This document shows, piece after piece, positions 1 through 8,546 of a stretch of DNA of 64,000 nucleotides (positions are counted from its first letter, which is position 1; every line of letters starts with the position of its first letter). Both the position numbers and the translations under genes were made by a program. Below the pieces are notes generated by a model. That model was not told where the DNA came from. It saw only the letters and a program-made list of their open reading frames with translations, and made no database searches. The stretch is taken from NCBI RefSeq assembly GCF_003056335.1, contig NZ_PYWA01000002.1, positions 433,205 to 497,204 of the forward strand, in the 5' to 3' direction. Source of the stretch: Paracoccus indicus. Lineage in GTDB: Bacteria; Pseudomonadota; Alphaproteobacteria; Rhodobacterales; Rhodobacteraceae.

Positions 1-368
1 GCATGGTCACCATCAATGTCTGGGACAAGGGCATGGTCGGCAAGGTGGAAAAGGCGCTGCGCGAAAGCGGCCTTGGCATCAATCCGCAGCTGAACGGCAC
101 CATCATCATGCTGCCGATCCCCGAGCTGAACGAGGAGCGCCGCCGCGAGCTGACCAAGGTCGCCGCCCAATACGCCGAAAGCGCCCGCGTTTCCATGCGC
201 AACGTGCGCCGCGACGGCATGGACAAGGTCAAGAAGGGCAAGTCGAACGGCATGCCCGAGGATGACCAGAAGTTCTGGGAAACCGAGATCCAGGCATTGA
301 CCGACCGGATGATCGCATCCGTGGACGAAGCGCTCGAGGCCAAGCAGGCCGAGATCATGCAGGTTTGA
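1..368 (+). CDS. frr: Ribosome recycling factor, 5' truncated by window edge
   Basis: This is the C-terminal two thirds of ribosome recycling factor, which works with EF-G to split post-termination ribosomes. About 121 residues are visible against a usual family length near 185, so the start lies before the window; the ATG at position 3 is internal. Family features seen are the PPLTEER-like stretch in the form [13 protein letters not shown], the conserved RNVRRD segment and the lysine-rich KVKKGK that follows. The last helix ends in EIMQV. The stop codon sits inside the upstream part of uppS, so the two genes are closely linked, as in most alphaproteobacteria. Confidence 0.96.
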   Translation, partial: MVTINVWDKGMVGKVEKALRESGLGINPQLNGTIIMLPIPELNEERRRELTKVAAQYAESARVSMRNVRRDGMDKVKKGKSNGMPEDDQKFWETEIQALTDRMIASVDEALEAKQAEIMQV

Positions 369-397
369 GCCGAATGGCAGCGGCAAGGGAGGCAGCA

Positions 398-1105
398 GTG
401 GCATCGGGTGACGGGGCGCGGCCCCGGCACGTCGCCATCATCATGGATGGCAACGGGCGTTGGGCCACGGAACGGGGCTGGCCACGCCTGGTCGGCCATC
501 GTCGTGGGGCCGAACGCGTCAAGCAGATCGTGCGGGCCTGTCCCGACCTGGGCGTGGACTGGCTGACGATCTATGCCTTCTCGACCGAGAACTGGAAGCG
601 TTCGACCGAAGAGGTGCTGGGTCTGATGAAGATCTTCCGCCGCTATATCGAACGCGAGGCCGTCGGCATGTCCGCCGAAGGGGTGCGCATGCGCTTCATC
701 GGCGGGCGCGAGCGGCTGGACCCCAAGCTGCAGGCCCTGATGGCCGCCATCGAGGCCCGCACGGCCGGCAACACGCGGCTGAACCTGACGGTGGCGATCA
801 ACTATGGCGGGCGGGACGAGATCCTGCGCGCCTCGACCCGTCTTGCGGAAAAGATCGCGGCGGGCGAGGTCGCGCAGCCCTCGGAAAGCGATCTGGCCGC
901 CTGCATGGATACCGCCGACCAACCTGACCCGGATCTGGTCATCCGCACATCGGGTGAAACCCGCACCTCGAACTTCCTGCCGTGGCAGGCGGCTTACGCG
1001 GAATATGAATTCACGCCGACGCTCTGGCCGGATTTCACCCCCGATCACCTGTCGACCATCCTTGATCGCTTCGGCATGCGCGACCGGCGTTTCGGGGGCG
1101 TATGA
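398..1105 (+). CDS. uppS: Undecaprenyl diphosphate synthase (cis-prenyltransferase)
   Basis: The enzyme adds isopentenyl units in cis to farnesyl diphosphate and makes the C55 lipid carrier for peptidoglycan and polysaccharide synthesis. The signature HVAIIMDGNGRWA is at residues 11-23 and includes the catalytic Asp (about residue 17). The C-terminal RTSGETRTSNF...YAEYEF...LWPDF block is the substrate-binding region. I chose GTG at 398 because an AAGGGAGG ribosome-binding site lies 5 nt upstream; this gives 235 residues. TTG at 365 and ATG at 374 are in frame but poorly placed for a binding site. The 3' end overlaps cdsA by 4 nt (ATGA), which indicates translational coupling. Confidence 0.93.
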   Translation: MASGDGARPRHVAIIMDGNGRWATERGWPRLVGHRRGAERVKQIVRACPDLGVDWLTIYAFSTENWKRSTEEVLGLMKIFRRYIEREAVGMSAEGVRMRFIGGRERLDPKLQALMAAIEARTAGNTRLNLTVAINYGGRDEILRASTRLAEKIAAGEVAQPSESDLAACMDTADQPDPDLVIRTSGETRTSNFLPWQAAYAEYEFTPTLWPDFTPDHLSTILDRFGMRDRRFGGV

Positions 1106-1938
1106 TCAGGACAAGGCCCATCGTCGCGGCGGGCCGTTGGGGCGATCTGTCCCGACGCGTCGCCTCGACCCTGGTGCTGCTGGCGATCGGCGTGCTGCTG
1201 GCCGTGGCGCAGGGGCTATGGCTGCGGCTTGGCATGGCCGTGATCTCGGCCATCACCTTCTGGGAACTTGCAGCGATGACGGGCTGGAAATATCCGGCCC
1301 GCCACGTCACCCTGTTCGGCCGCAGCCGGCCCGTGGCGCTGGCCGCCATCGCAGGTGTGTCGCAATCGGTCGCGCTGACATCCTTCGGGTCGTGGTCCTG
1401 GCTTGCGCTGCTGGTACCGATCCTGCTGGGCCTGCCGGGGGCCGCCAAGCGTGACCGCGGCACCTATGCGATCTTCGGCATTGCCATCATGCTGGTCGCC
1501 TATGAACTGGTGATGTTCCGCGAAAGCTTCGGCCTGAACTTCGTGCTGTGGCTGATGGGGGTGATCATCATCTCGGACACGGCGGGGTATTTTTTCGGCC
1601 GCATCATCGGCGGCCCCAAGTTCTGGCCCGCGCTCAGCCCCAAGAAGACCTGGTCCGGCACCATCGCCGGCTGGATCGGCGCCTGCCTTCTGGGCGTCAT
1701 CCTGTGGGCGACGGGGCAGGGGAACGCCACGCTGATCTGGATCTCTCCGCTGGTCTGCTTTGCGGGGCAGATGGGCGATATCGCCGAAAGCTGGCTGAAG
1801 CGGCGCGCGGGCGTCAAGGACAGCAGCAACCTGATCCCGGGGCACGGCGGCTTCATGGATCGTTTTGACGCAGTGACGGGGGCCGTTCTGGCGACCATGC
1901 TGATCGGGTTCCTGACAAGCCTGCCCGTGGTGAACTGA
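1102..1938 (+). CDS. cdsA: Phosphatidate cytidylyltransferase
   Basis: This membrane enzyme makes CDP-diacylglycerol from phosphatidate and CTP and feeds all phospholipid synthesis. The 278-residue protein is mostly hydrophobic helices. The C-terminal half carries the family signature: SPKKTWSGT followed by GDIAESWLKRRAGVKDSS and PGHGGFMDRFDA, where the aspartates bind metal and CTP. The start overlaps the uppS stop, and dxr follows after 3 nt, so frr-uppS-cdsA-dxr-rseP probably forms one transcription unit. Confidence 0.95.
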   Translation: MIRTRPIVAAGRWGDLSRRVASTLVLLAIGVLLAVAQGLWLRLGMAVISAITFWELAAMTGWKYPARHVTLFGRSRPVALAAIAGVSQSVALTSFGSWSWLALLVPILLGLPGAAKRDRGTYAIFGIAIMLVAYELVMFRESFGLNFVLWLMGVIIISDTAGYFFGRIIGGPKFWPALSPKKTWSGTIAGWIGACLLGVILWATGQGNATLIWISPLVCFAGQMGDIAESWLKRRAGVKDSSNLIPGHGGFMDRFDAVTGAVLATMLIGFLTSLPVVN

Positions 1939-1941
1939 CCG

Positions 1942-3099
1942 ATGCGACGCATTTCAATCTTCGGTGCGACCGGCTCGGTCGGTGCGAATGGCGTCGATCT
2001 GATCCGCCGGGGCGGCGGGGCGGATGCTTATGACGTCGTGGCGCTGACCGGCGGACGCAACATTGCGCGGCTGGCGCAGATGGCCCGCGACCTGCGCGCC
2101 AAGGTTGCCGTGACCGCCCATCCCGATCTGCTGGAAGACCTGCGCGCGGCCCTTGCAGGCAGCGATGTCCGCGCCGCCGCGGGCGAAGCTGCCTTGACCG
2201 AGGCTGCTGCCATGCCCGCCGATTGGGTGCTGTCGGCCATCGTGGGTTCCGCCGGGCTTGCCCCGGGTCTGACAGCGCTGGCGCAGGGCGGCGTGCTGGC
2301 GCTGGCCAACAAGGAATCGCTGGTCTGCGCGGGCGATCTGCTGCGCCGCACGGGGCGGGACAGCGGTGCCACCATCCTGCCGGTCGACAGCGAACATTCC
2401 GCCCTGTTCCAAGCGCTTGGCGGTGAAAGCCTCGACAGCGTCAAGGATGTGACCATCACCGCCTCGGGTGGGGCTTTCCGCGACTGGCCGCTGGAACGGC
2501 TGGCGGCGGCGACGGTGGCCGAGGCCTCTACCCATCCGAACTGGGCGATGGGCCAACGCATTACCATCGACAGCGCATCCATGTTCAACAAGGCGATGGA
2601 GGTGATCGAGGCCAAGGAGTTCTTCGGCCTCGCCCCCGACCAGATCAACGTGCTGGTCCATCCCGAATCCATTATCCACGCCATCGTCAACCATATCGAC
2701 GGCGGCAGCATCGCCCATCTGGGCGCGCCCGACATGCGCCACGCCATCGGTTACGCGCTGCATTGGCCCGAACGCCGCGCGCTTCCGGTGCCGCCGCTGG
2801 ATCTGGCCCGCGCAGGCAGCCTGACCTTCCGCGCCCCCGACGAGATCCGCTGGCCCGCCCTGCGCCTGGCACGGGAGGTGATGGCCGCGGGCGGAGCCGC
2901 AGGCGCGGTCTTCAACGCCGCCAAGGAACAGGCGCTGGACGATTTCATCGCGGGCCGCATCCGTTTCACCGACATGGCCCCCCGGGTCGAAGCCACGCTC
3001 GAGAGCCTCTCGGCCGAAGCGGGCTTTGGCGATGATCCCGACACCTTGCAGGCGGTCCTTGAATGGGACGCGCTTGCGCGACAGAAGGCCGCCGCATGA
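1942..3099 (+). CDS. dxr: 1-deoxy-D-xylulose 5-phosphate reductoisomerase
   Basis: Dxr catalyses the second step of the MEP isoprenoid pathway, DXP to MEP with NADPH; its product line supplies farnesyl diphosphate to the UppS encoded upstream. The N-terminal Rossmann motif is GATGSVG (residues 8-14, usual form GATGSIG). The catalytic region holds PVDSEHSA and the IDSASMFNKAMEVIEAKEFF motif that binds metal and substrate, followed by HPESIIH. The length of 385 residues is normal. The stop codon overlaps the rseP start (ATGA at 3096-3099). Confidence 0.97.
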   Translation: MRRISIFGATGSVGANGVDLIRRGGGADAYDVVALTGGRNIARLAQMARDLRAKVAVTAHPDLLEDLRAALAGSDVRAAAGEAALTEAAAMPADWVLSAIVGSAGLAPGLTALAQGGVLALANKESLVCAGDLLRRTGRDSGATILPVDSEHSALFQALGGESLDSVKDVTITASGGAFRDWPLERLAAATVAEASTHPNWAMGQRITIDSASMFNKAMEVIEAKEFFGLAPDQINVLVHPESIIHAIVNHIDGGSIAHLGAPDMRHAIGYALHWPERRALPVPPLDLARAGSLTFRAPDEIRWPALRLAREVMAAGGAAGAVFNAAKEQALDDFIAGRIRFTDMAPRVEATLESLSAEAGFGDDPDTLQAVLEWDALARQKAAA

Positions 3100-4427
3100 C
3101 CGATCTGATCCTTGGCGCAGGCAGCACCCTGTGGACGCTGGCATCCTTCGTGGTGGCGCTGGCCGTCATCGTGACGGTGCATGAATACGGCCATTACATC
3201 GTGGGCCGCTGGTCCGGCATAAGGGCCGAGGTGTTCTCGGTCGGCTTCGGCCCGCGTCTGGCATCGCGCGTGGATAAGCGCGGGACCGTCTGGCAGATCG
3301 CGGCGCTGCCCTTGGGCGGCTATGTCCGCTTCCTCGGCGACGAGAATGCCGCCAGCGCGGGGCCGGGGCGAACGGTCGATCCGGCGCTGCGGCGTCAGAC
3401 GTTGCAGGGCGCGCCGCTGTGGGGGCGCTTTGCCACGCTGCTGGCGGGGCCGGTCTTCAACTTCATCCTGTCGATCCTGATCTTCGGCGGCTTCGCGCTG
3501 TTCCAGGGTCTGCCCTCGCCCGATCTGCGGGTGGGTCAGGTCTCCGAGGCGCCGCCCGCCATCACCAATCAGCTGCTGCCGGGCGACAAACTGCTGGCCG
3601 TGGGGGACATCGCGCTGGAGAACTGGGGCGATGTCGGCCGCGCCGCGCAGGACCTGCCCATCGCTGCCCAGCAGGATTGGCGCGTGGAACGTGACGGCCA
3701 GCAGATGACCGTCGCGGGCCCCGATCCGATGCCTGCGCAGGTTTCGGGCGTGGCGCCGGGCAGTGCGGCGGCCGATGCCGGTCTGCGGGCCGGTGACGTG
3801 GTGACGGCCATCGACGGCCAGCCCATCACACGCTTCACCCAGATGCGCGAGGCGGTCGAGGCTGCGGAGGGCGATCCGCTGGTGCTGGATGTCTGGCGCG
3901 CAGGCAGCGATCCCATCCAGGTCACGCTGCGCCCCAAGCTGTCGGACCTGCCCGCCGAGGCCGGTGGATATGAACAGCGCTGGCTGATCGGCGTGACCGG
4001 CGGCAACAGCTTCTTTACCCCCGAAATGCGCCGCGCCGGCCCGATCGAGGCGATCGGCCTTGGCGTCGCCCAGACCTGGGGGATCATCGTGTCGTCGCTG
4101 ACGGGGATGTGGGCGATGATCTCGGGTCAGATTGGCAGCTGCAATCTGGGCGGCGCGATCAGCATCGCCGAAAGCACGGGGCAGGCGGCCAGCGCGGGGG
4201 GCGCGAACTTCCTGTGGTGGATCGCGGTGCTGTCGGCGGCCATCGGGTTCCTGAACCTGCTGCCCATCCCGGTTCTGGATGGCGGGCACCTGGTTTTCTA
4301 TGTCTACGAGGCGATCAGCGGCCGTCCGCCCTCGGACCGGGCGCTGAACCTTCTGACGACGGTCGGCATGGCGCTGGTGCTGGGACTGATGATTTTCGGC
4401 CTGACGAACGATCTTTTCTGCCCCTGA
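3096..4427 (+). CDS. rseP: Site-2 intramembrane zinc protease RseP
   Basis: RseP-type proteases cut anti-sigma factors and leftover signal peptides inside the inner membrane. The zinc motif HEYGH is at residues 29-33 in the first membrane helix, and the second metal-ligand motif LLPIPVLDGGH is near residue 398. Two PDZ-like segments lie between them (for example VSGVAPGSAAADAGLRAGDVV). The length is 443 residues. I use ATG at 3096, which overlaps the dxr stop, instead of an in-frame ATG at 3063 that would overlap dxr by 37 nt. It sits just before bamA, the usual alphaproteobacterial order. Confidence 0.95.
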   Translation: MTDLILGAGSTLWTLASFVVALAVIVTVHEYGHYIVGRWSGIRAEVFSVGFGPRLASRVDKRGTVWQIAALPLGGYVRFLGDENAASAGPGRTVDPALRRQTLQGAPLWGRFATLLAGPVFNFILSILIFGGFALFQGLPSPDLRVGQVSEAPPAITNQLLPGDKLLAVGDIALENWGDVGRAAQDLPIAAQQDWRVERDGQQMTVAGPDPMPAQVSGVAPGSAAADAGLRAGDVVTAIDGQPITRFTQMREAVEAAEGDPLVLDVWRAGSDPIQVTLRPKLSDLPAEAGGYEQRWLIGVTGGNSFFTPEMRRAGPIEAIGLGVAQTWGIIVSSLTGMWAMISGQIGSCNLGGAISIAESTGQAASAGGANFLWWIAVLSAAIGFLNLLPIPVLDGGHLVFYVYEAISGRPPSDRALNLLTTVGMALVLGLMIFGLTNDLFCP

Positions 4428-4528
4428 CCCGCGATGCGCTTTTGACAGCCCCCTGTCGAAAGGGCTACACGATAGGGCAAAACGACAAGCCCGCGACGGG
4501 CGCGTGAAGGCTGAAAAGAGGGGCTTCG

Positions 4529-6823
4529 ATGACACGGAAACTGGGCAAGGGCGCGGTGGCGCTGATGACGGCCTTGGCGATCACGGTGCCTGCGGGTCTG
4601 ATGCCGGCGCCCGCCATGGCGCTTGTGTTCAACGACATCACCATCCAGGGCAACAACCAGGTCGAAACCGCGACCATCCTGTCCTTCCTGAACCTGCCCC
4701 AGGGGCGCGACGTCTCGCCCGGTCAGGTGAACGATGCCCTTCAGCGCCTGCAGGGTTCGGGCCTGTTCGAGACCGTCGAACTGACCCCCCAAGGCAACCG
4801 CCTTGTCGTGACCGTCAGCGAATATCCCACGATCAACCGCATCTCGTTCGAGGGCAACCGCAAGCTGAAGGACGACCGCCTGGCCGAGATCGTGGGAAGC
4901 CAGTCGCGCCGCGTCTATCAGCCCAGCCAGGCCATCCAGGATGCGCAGACCATCGCCCAGATCTATGCGACCGAAGGCCGTCTGGCCGCCCGCGTCGATC
5001 CCCGCATCATCCGCCGCAGCGGCAACCGCGTCGATCTGGTCTTCGAGATCAAGGAAGGCGACGTCACCGAGATCGAGCGCATCAGCTTTACCGGCAACCG
5101 CGCCTTTTCCGACCGTCGTCTGCGCAACGTGCTGCAGACCAAGCAGGCGGGCATCCTGCGCACCTTCATCCGCCGCGACACCTTCGCGCCCGAACGCATC
5201 CCGCTGGATCAGCAGTTGCTGACCGACTATTACCGGTCGCGCGGCTATGCCGACTTCAAGGTGCAGGCCGTCGCGCCTGAAATCGCGCGCGAACGCGATG
5301 CCTTCTTCATCACCTTCAACATCAGTGAAGGCCCGCGTTATCGCTTTGGGCAGGTCAATACCGTATCCGAGATCCCGGGCGTGGATGCGGCGGCCTTTGC
5401 CGAACAGAACCGGGTCGAGCGGGGGGCGGTCTACAACCCCTCGGTCATCGACACGACCATCCGCCGGATGGAGACCATCGCCATCCAGCAGGGCCTGAAC
5501 TTCGTCAACATCGAGCCGCGCATCACGCGCAACCCCTCGAACCAGACGCTGGACCTGACGTTCGCGCTGACCCGTGGCGAGCGTATCTTCGTCGAGCGCA
5601 TCGACATCGAGGGCAACACGACCACGCTGGACGAGGTGATCCGCCGCCAGTTCAACACTGTCGAGGGCGACCCCTTCAACCCGCGCGAGATCCGCAATTC
5701 CGCCGAACGCGTCCGTGCGCTTGGCTATTTCGCCGATGCACAGGTGGAAACGCGTCAGGGCAGCGGTCCCGATCAGGTCATCGTCGGCGTCGCGGTCGAG
5801 GAACAGCCGACCGGCTCGCTGTCCTTCGGGGCCTCCTATGGCGTGAACTCGGGTGTCGGCCTGAATGCCTCGATCACCGAGGACAACTTCCTTGGCCGCG
5901 GTCAGCAGGTCGGCTTGCAGATCTCGACCGCCAGCGGGGACCGCGCGGCGGGGATCACCTTCGCCGAGCCCTTCTTCCTTGGCCGCGACCTGCGGTTCGG
6001 CTTCAGCGCCAATTACAATGAAACGGACAGCCTGAATTCCGATTACGACACCCGCTCGATCCAGATCCAGCCGTCGATCGAATTCCCCATCTCGGCCAAT
6101 GGCCGGATCGAGCTGCGCTACAAGATCGCCAAGGACACGCTGCGCGACGTGACCGAGGACAGCTCGATCCTGCTGCAGAACGAGGAAGGCTCGCGCGTGA
6201 CCTCGGCGCTTGGCTATACCTATTCCTGGGACTCGCGCCGCACGGGTCTGGACCCGCTGACGGCCTATCGCTTCCGCTTCTCGCAGGATTTCGCGGGCGC
6301 GGGCGGCGATACCAAGACGGTGACGACGACGGCCTTGGCTGGTGTCGAAAGCACCGCCTGGCGAGAGGAAGTGACCCTGCGCGGCGAGATCGAAGCGGGC
6401 GCCATCTATACCTATGGCGATTATTCGACCTGGATCCTGGACCGCTTCCGCACCGGCAACCGCATCCGCGGCTTCGAGAGCAACGGCTATGGCCCGCGCG
6501 ACCTGGGGGCGGAAAACCAGGATGCCATCGGCGGCAACTACTATTGGGCGGCCCGCGCCGAGGCGCAGTTCCCCGTCGGCCTGCCCGAGGAATACGGCAT
6601 CACCGGCGGTCTGTTCGCCGATGTCGGCTCGCTTTGGGGCCTGGACAACACCGCGGGGAATTCCGAGGTCGATGACGACATGTATGTCCGCGCTGCCGTG
6701 GGTGCCTCGATCTTCTGGACCACGCCCATCGGCCCGCTGCGCTTCAACTTCTCGAAGGCGGTGCAGCAGGAAGATTACGACGAGGAACAGAACTTCGACC
6801 TGACCATCCAGACCCGGTTCTGA
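4529..6823 (+). CDS. bamA: Outer membrane protein assembly factor BamA
   Basis: BamA is the core of the complex that inserts beta-barrel proteins into the outer membrane. The 764-residue product begins with a signal peptide (about residues 1-31, cleavage after AMA). Five POTRA repeats follow, seen as recurrent INRISFEGNRKL / ITEIERISFTGNRAF / FVERIDIEGNTTT-type units. The C-terminal barrel contains the IRGFESNGYGPRD loop motif and ends in a terminal Phe (IQTRF), as expected for a BAM substrate. The stop codon shares its last base with the skp start. Confidence 0.97.
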   Translation: MTRKLGKGAVALMTALAITVPAGLMPAPAMALVFNDITIQGNNQVETATILSFLNLPQGRDVSPGQVNDALQRLQGSGLFETVELTPQGNRLVVTVSEYPTINRISFEGNRKLKDDRLAEIVGSQSRRVYQPSQAIQDAQTIAQIYATEGRLAARVDPRIIRRSGNRVDLVFEIKEGDVTEIERISFTGNRAFSDRRLRNVLQTKQAGILRTFIRRDTFAPERIPLDQQLLTDYYRSRGYADFKVQAVAPEIARERDAFFITFNISEGPRYRFGQVNTVSEIPGVDAAAFAEQNRVERGAVYNPSVIDTTIRRMETIAIQQGLNFVNIEPRITRNPSNQTLDLTFALTRGERIFVERIDIEGNTTTLDEVIRRQFNTVEGDPFNPREIRNSAERVRALGYFADAQVETRQGSGPDQVIVGVAVEEQPTGSLSFGASYGVNSGVGLNASITEDNFLGRGQQVGLQISTASGDRAAGITFAEPFFLGRDLRFGFSANYNETDSLNSDYDTRSIQIQPSIEFPISANGRIELRYKIAKDTLRDVTEDSSILLQNEEGSRVTSALGYTYSWDSRRTGLDPLTAYRFRFSQDFAGAGGDTKTVTTTALAGVESTAWREEVTLRGEIEAGAIYTYGDYSTWILDRFRTGNRIRGFESNGYGPRDLGAENQDAIGGNYYWAARAEAQFPVGLPEEYGITGGLFADVGSLWGLDNTAGNSEVDDDMYVRAAVGASIFWTTPIGPLRFNFSKAVQQEDYDEEQNFDLTIQTRF

Positions 6824-7545
6824 TGCGCCGGATGATGGCGGAATGGCGCAATTTGGGGGCCGTCGGGGTGATCCTGGCCGCCCTTTCCTCGGGTCCGGTT
6901 CTGGCGCAGGACCCCGAGGTGACGCCACAGATGCCCGGATCGGACCTCGCGCAACCGACAGCGCCCCTTCCCAGCAGCACGATCAGCACGCAGGGGATGC
7001 CCGAACAGGCGGTCAATGCGCCGATCCTGACGCTGGATCAGGACGTGCTCTATCTGTCGTCGGATTGGGGCAAGCGCGCGCAGGCCCAGCTGGAGGCCGA
7101 GGGCGACGTGATCTCGACCGAGAACGAGCGTCTGACCAAGCTGCTGTCGTCCGAGGAGACGCAGCTGACCGAACAGCGCGGCACCCTGCCGCCCGCCGAA
7201 TTCCGCAAGCTGGCCGAAAGCTTCGATCTGCGCGCCACCGAGGTGCGGCGCGAACGCGCGCAGGCCGTGCAGCAGCTGAATGCCTGGGCCGAGGCCGACC
7301 GCAGCGCCTTTTTCCGCGCGGCCCTGCCGGTCATGGGTCAGATCATGCAGGAACACGGCGCGGTGGCGGTGTTGGACCGGCGCACGCTGTTCGTATCGCT
7401 GGATGCCATCGACGTTACGCAGGATCTGATCACGCTGCTGAACGATGAGCTGGGCGACGGCGAAGGTGCCGTGCCCCTGCCGCAGGAGGCAGAGGCCGAA
7501 GGCTCAGGGCAGGCGGGCGATCCGCTCGGCCAGCAAGGCGAATAG
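6823..7545 (+). CDS. skp: OmpH/Skp-family periplasmic chaperone
   Basis: Skp-type chaperones hold unfolded outer-membrane proteins for BamA. The 240-residue protein has an N-terminal signal peptide (cleavage about after VLA in SGPVLAQDP) and a low-complexity Pro/Thr linker. The OmpH domain runs from about VLTLDQDVLYLSS-type sequence through two long charged helices (coiled coil, about residues 85-165). The ATG overlaps the bamA stop by one base, which suggests coupled translation. The acidic tail (EGAVPLPQEAEAEGSG) overlaps the convergent nucleoside hydrolase gene by 42 nt. Unlike many relatives, no fabZ or lpxA follows. Confidence 0.85.
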   Translation: MRRMMAEWRNLGAVGVILAALSSGPVLAQDPEVTPQMPGSDLAQPTAPLPSSTISTQGMPEQAVNAPILTLDQDVLYLSSDWGKRAQAQLEAEGDVISTENERLTKLLSSEETQLTEQRGTLPPAEFRKLAESFDLRATEVRRERAQAVQQLNAWAEADRSAFFRAALPVMGQIMQEHGAVAVLDRRTLFVSLDAIDVTQDLITLLNDELGDGEGAVPLPQEAEAEGSGQAGDPLGQQGE

Positions 7546-8442
7546 ACCGTCGCGGTCGACCTCGCGCAGGAACAGCGCATTGGGTTCGCGGTCGGTCACG
7601 CGCCACCAGTCGGCCACGGTCATGCCGGTGGTATAGCGGCCCTCGGTCTCGATCTGGACGTTGATGTGGCGGCCCTTGAACAGATCGGGGCGCAGCAGCC
7701 AGGCGATGGTGCAGGGGTCGTGCAGGGGCGCGCCGAGGCTGCCGTATTTCTCCTTGTCGAAACGCTCGAAGAAATCGGTCCAGCCCGCGACGGCAGGGCC
7801 GCAGCGACCGGGCAGGGCAGCCATGGCATCGACCCAATCACGCGACGTCAGCGCCGAATGGGTCACATCCAGTGGCAGGACGACCAGCCGGACGCCCGCG
7901 TCAAAGACCTCGGCCGCGGCTTCGGGATCGACATAGATGTTGAATTCGGCGGCGGGGGTGATGTTGCCCACCTCGAAATAGGCCCCGCCCATCAGGACGA
8001 TCTGCTGCACGCGACCGATGATGTCGGGGGCGCGGCGGAAGGCCTCGGCGATATTGGTCAGGGGGCCGATGGGAACCAGCGTGACGCTGCCTGCGGGTTC
8101 GTCGCGCAGGGTGCGGATGATGAAGTCCACGGCATGCATGTCCTGCAGGGGCATGGTCGGGTCGGGCAGGGCGATGCCGTCGAGGCCGGTCTTGCCATGC
8201 ACATGCTCGGCGGTGACCAGATCGCGCGACAGCGGCCGGTCGCAGCCTGCAAAGACGGGAATGTCGGTGCGACCCACCAGTTCGACGATCTTGCGCGCAT
8301 TCACCTGTGTCAGATCCAGCGGCACGTTGCCCGCCACGGCGGTGATGCCCAGCACCTGCAGCTCGGGTGATGCCAGCGCCAGCAGGATGGCCACGGCGTC
8401 GTCCTGGCCGGGGTCCGTGTCGATGATGATCTTCTGCGCCAA
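7504..8442 (-). CDS. Inosine/uridine-preferring nucleoside hydrolase
   Basis: The enzyme cleaves the N-glycosidic bond of ribonucleosides for base salvage. The hallmark calcium and ribose-binding motif DTDPGQDD is at residues 8-15. Other family blocks are AGN at the end of the second strand, the MGGAY segment, EFNIYVDPEAA, and HDPCT near the C terminus, which carries the last calcium ligand. I chose TTG at 8442: it has AGGAGG 5 nt upstream and puts the DTDPG strand right at the N terminus (312 residues). The open frame continues to ATG 8487, but that extension is not domain-like. Substrate range cannot be read from sequence. Confidence 0.9.
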   Translation of the reverse strand: MAQKIIIDTDPGQDDAVAILLALASPELQVLGITAVAGNVPLDLTQVNARKIVELVGRTDIPVFAGCDRPLSRDLVTAEHVHGKTGLDGIALPDPTMPLQDMHAVDFIIRTLRDEPAGSVTLVPIGPLTNIAEAFRRAPDIIGRVQQIVLMGGAYFEVGNITPAAEFNIYVDPEAAAEVFDAGVRLVVLPLDVTHSALTSRDWVDAMAALPGRCGPAVAGWTDFFERFDKEKYGSLGAPLHDPCTIAWLLRPDLFKGRHINVQIETEGRYTTGMTVADWWRVTDREPNALFLREVDRDGLFALLAERIARLP

Positions 8443-8490
8443 TCCATCCTCCTGATCTGCGTGATGTGCGGATGATTGCGCCAGCATGAC

Positions 8491-8521
8491 GAAAGGCGCA
8501 AGCGATATGCCTGCGCCTTTC
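8491..8521 (-). terminator. Stem-loop terminator behind the iron-binding protein gene
   Basis: A perfect 10-bp stem (GAAAGGCGCA / TGCGCCTTTC) with an 11-nt loop lies 25 nt past the stop of the minus-strand iron-binding protein gene. There is no long T-run, so termination strength is uncertain. Confidence 0.6.
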
Positions 8522-8546
8522 GGGGGTTACGTCACGGTGTTGCCGA

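Noticed and set aside
1954..4535. Long minus-strand open frames opposite dxr and rseP
   Set aside because: Both plus-strand genes are fully supported by motifs; the antisense products are low-complexity and Arg/Gly/His-rich.
4304..6928. Very long minus-strand open frame opposite bamA
   Set aside because: The plus strand has a complete BamA with all domains. The antisense frame is a by-product of GC-rich codon use and shows no family features.
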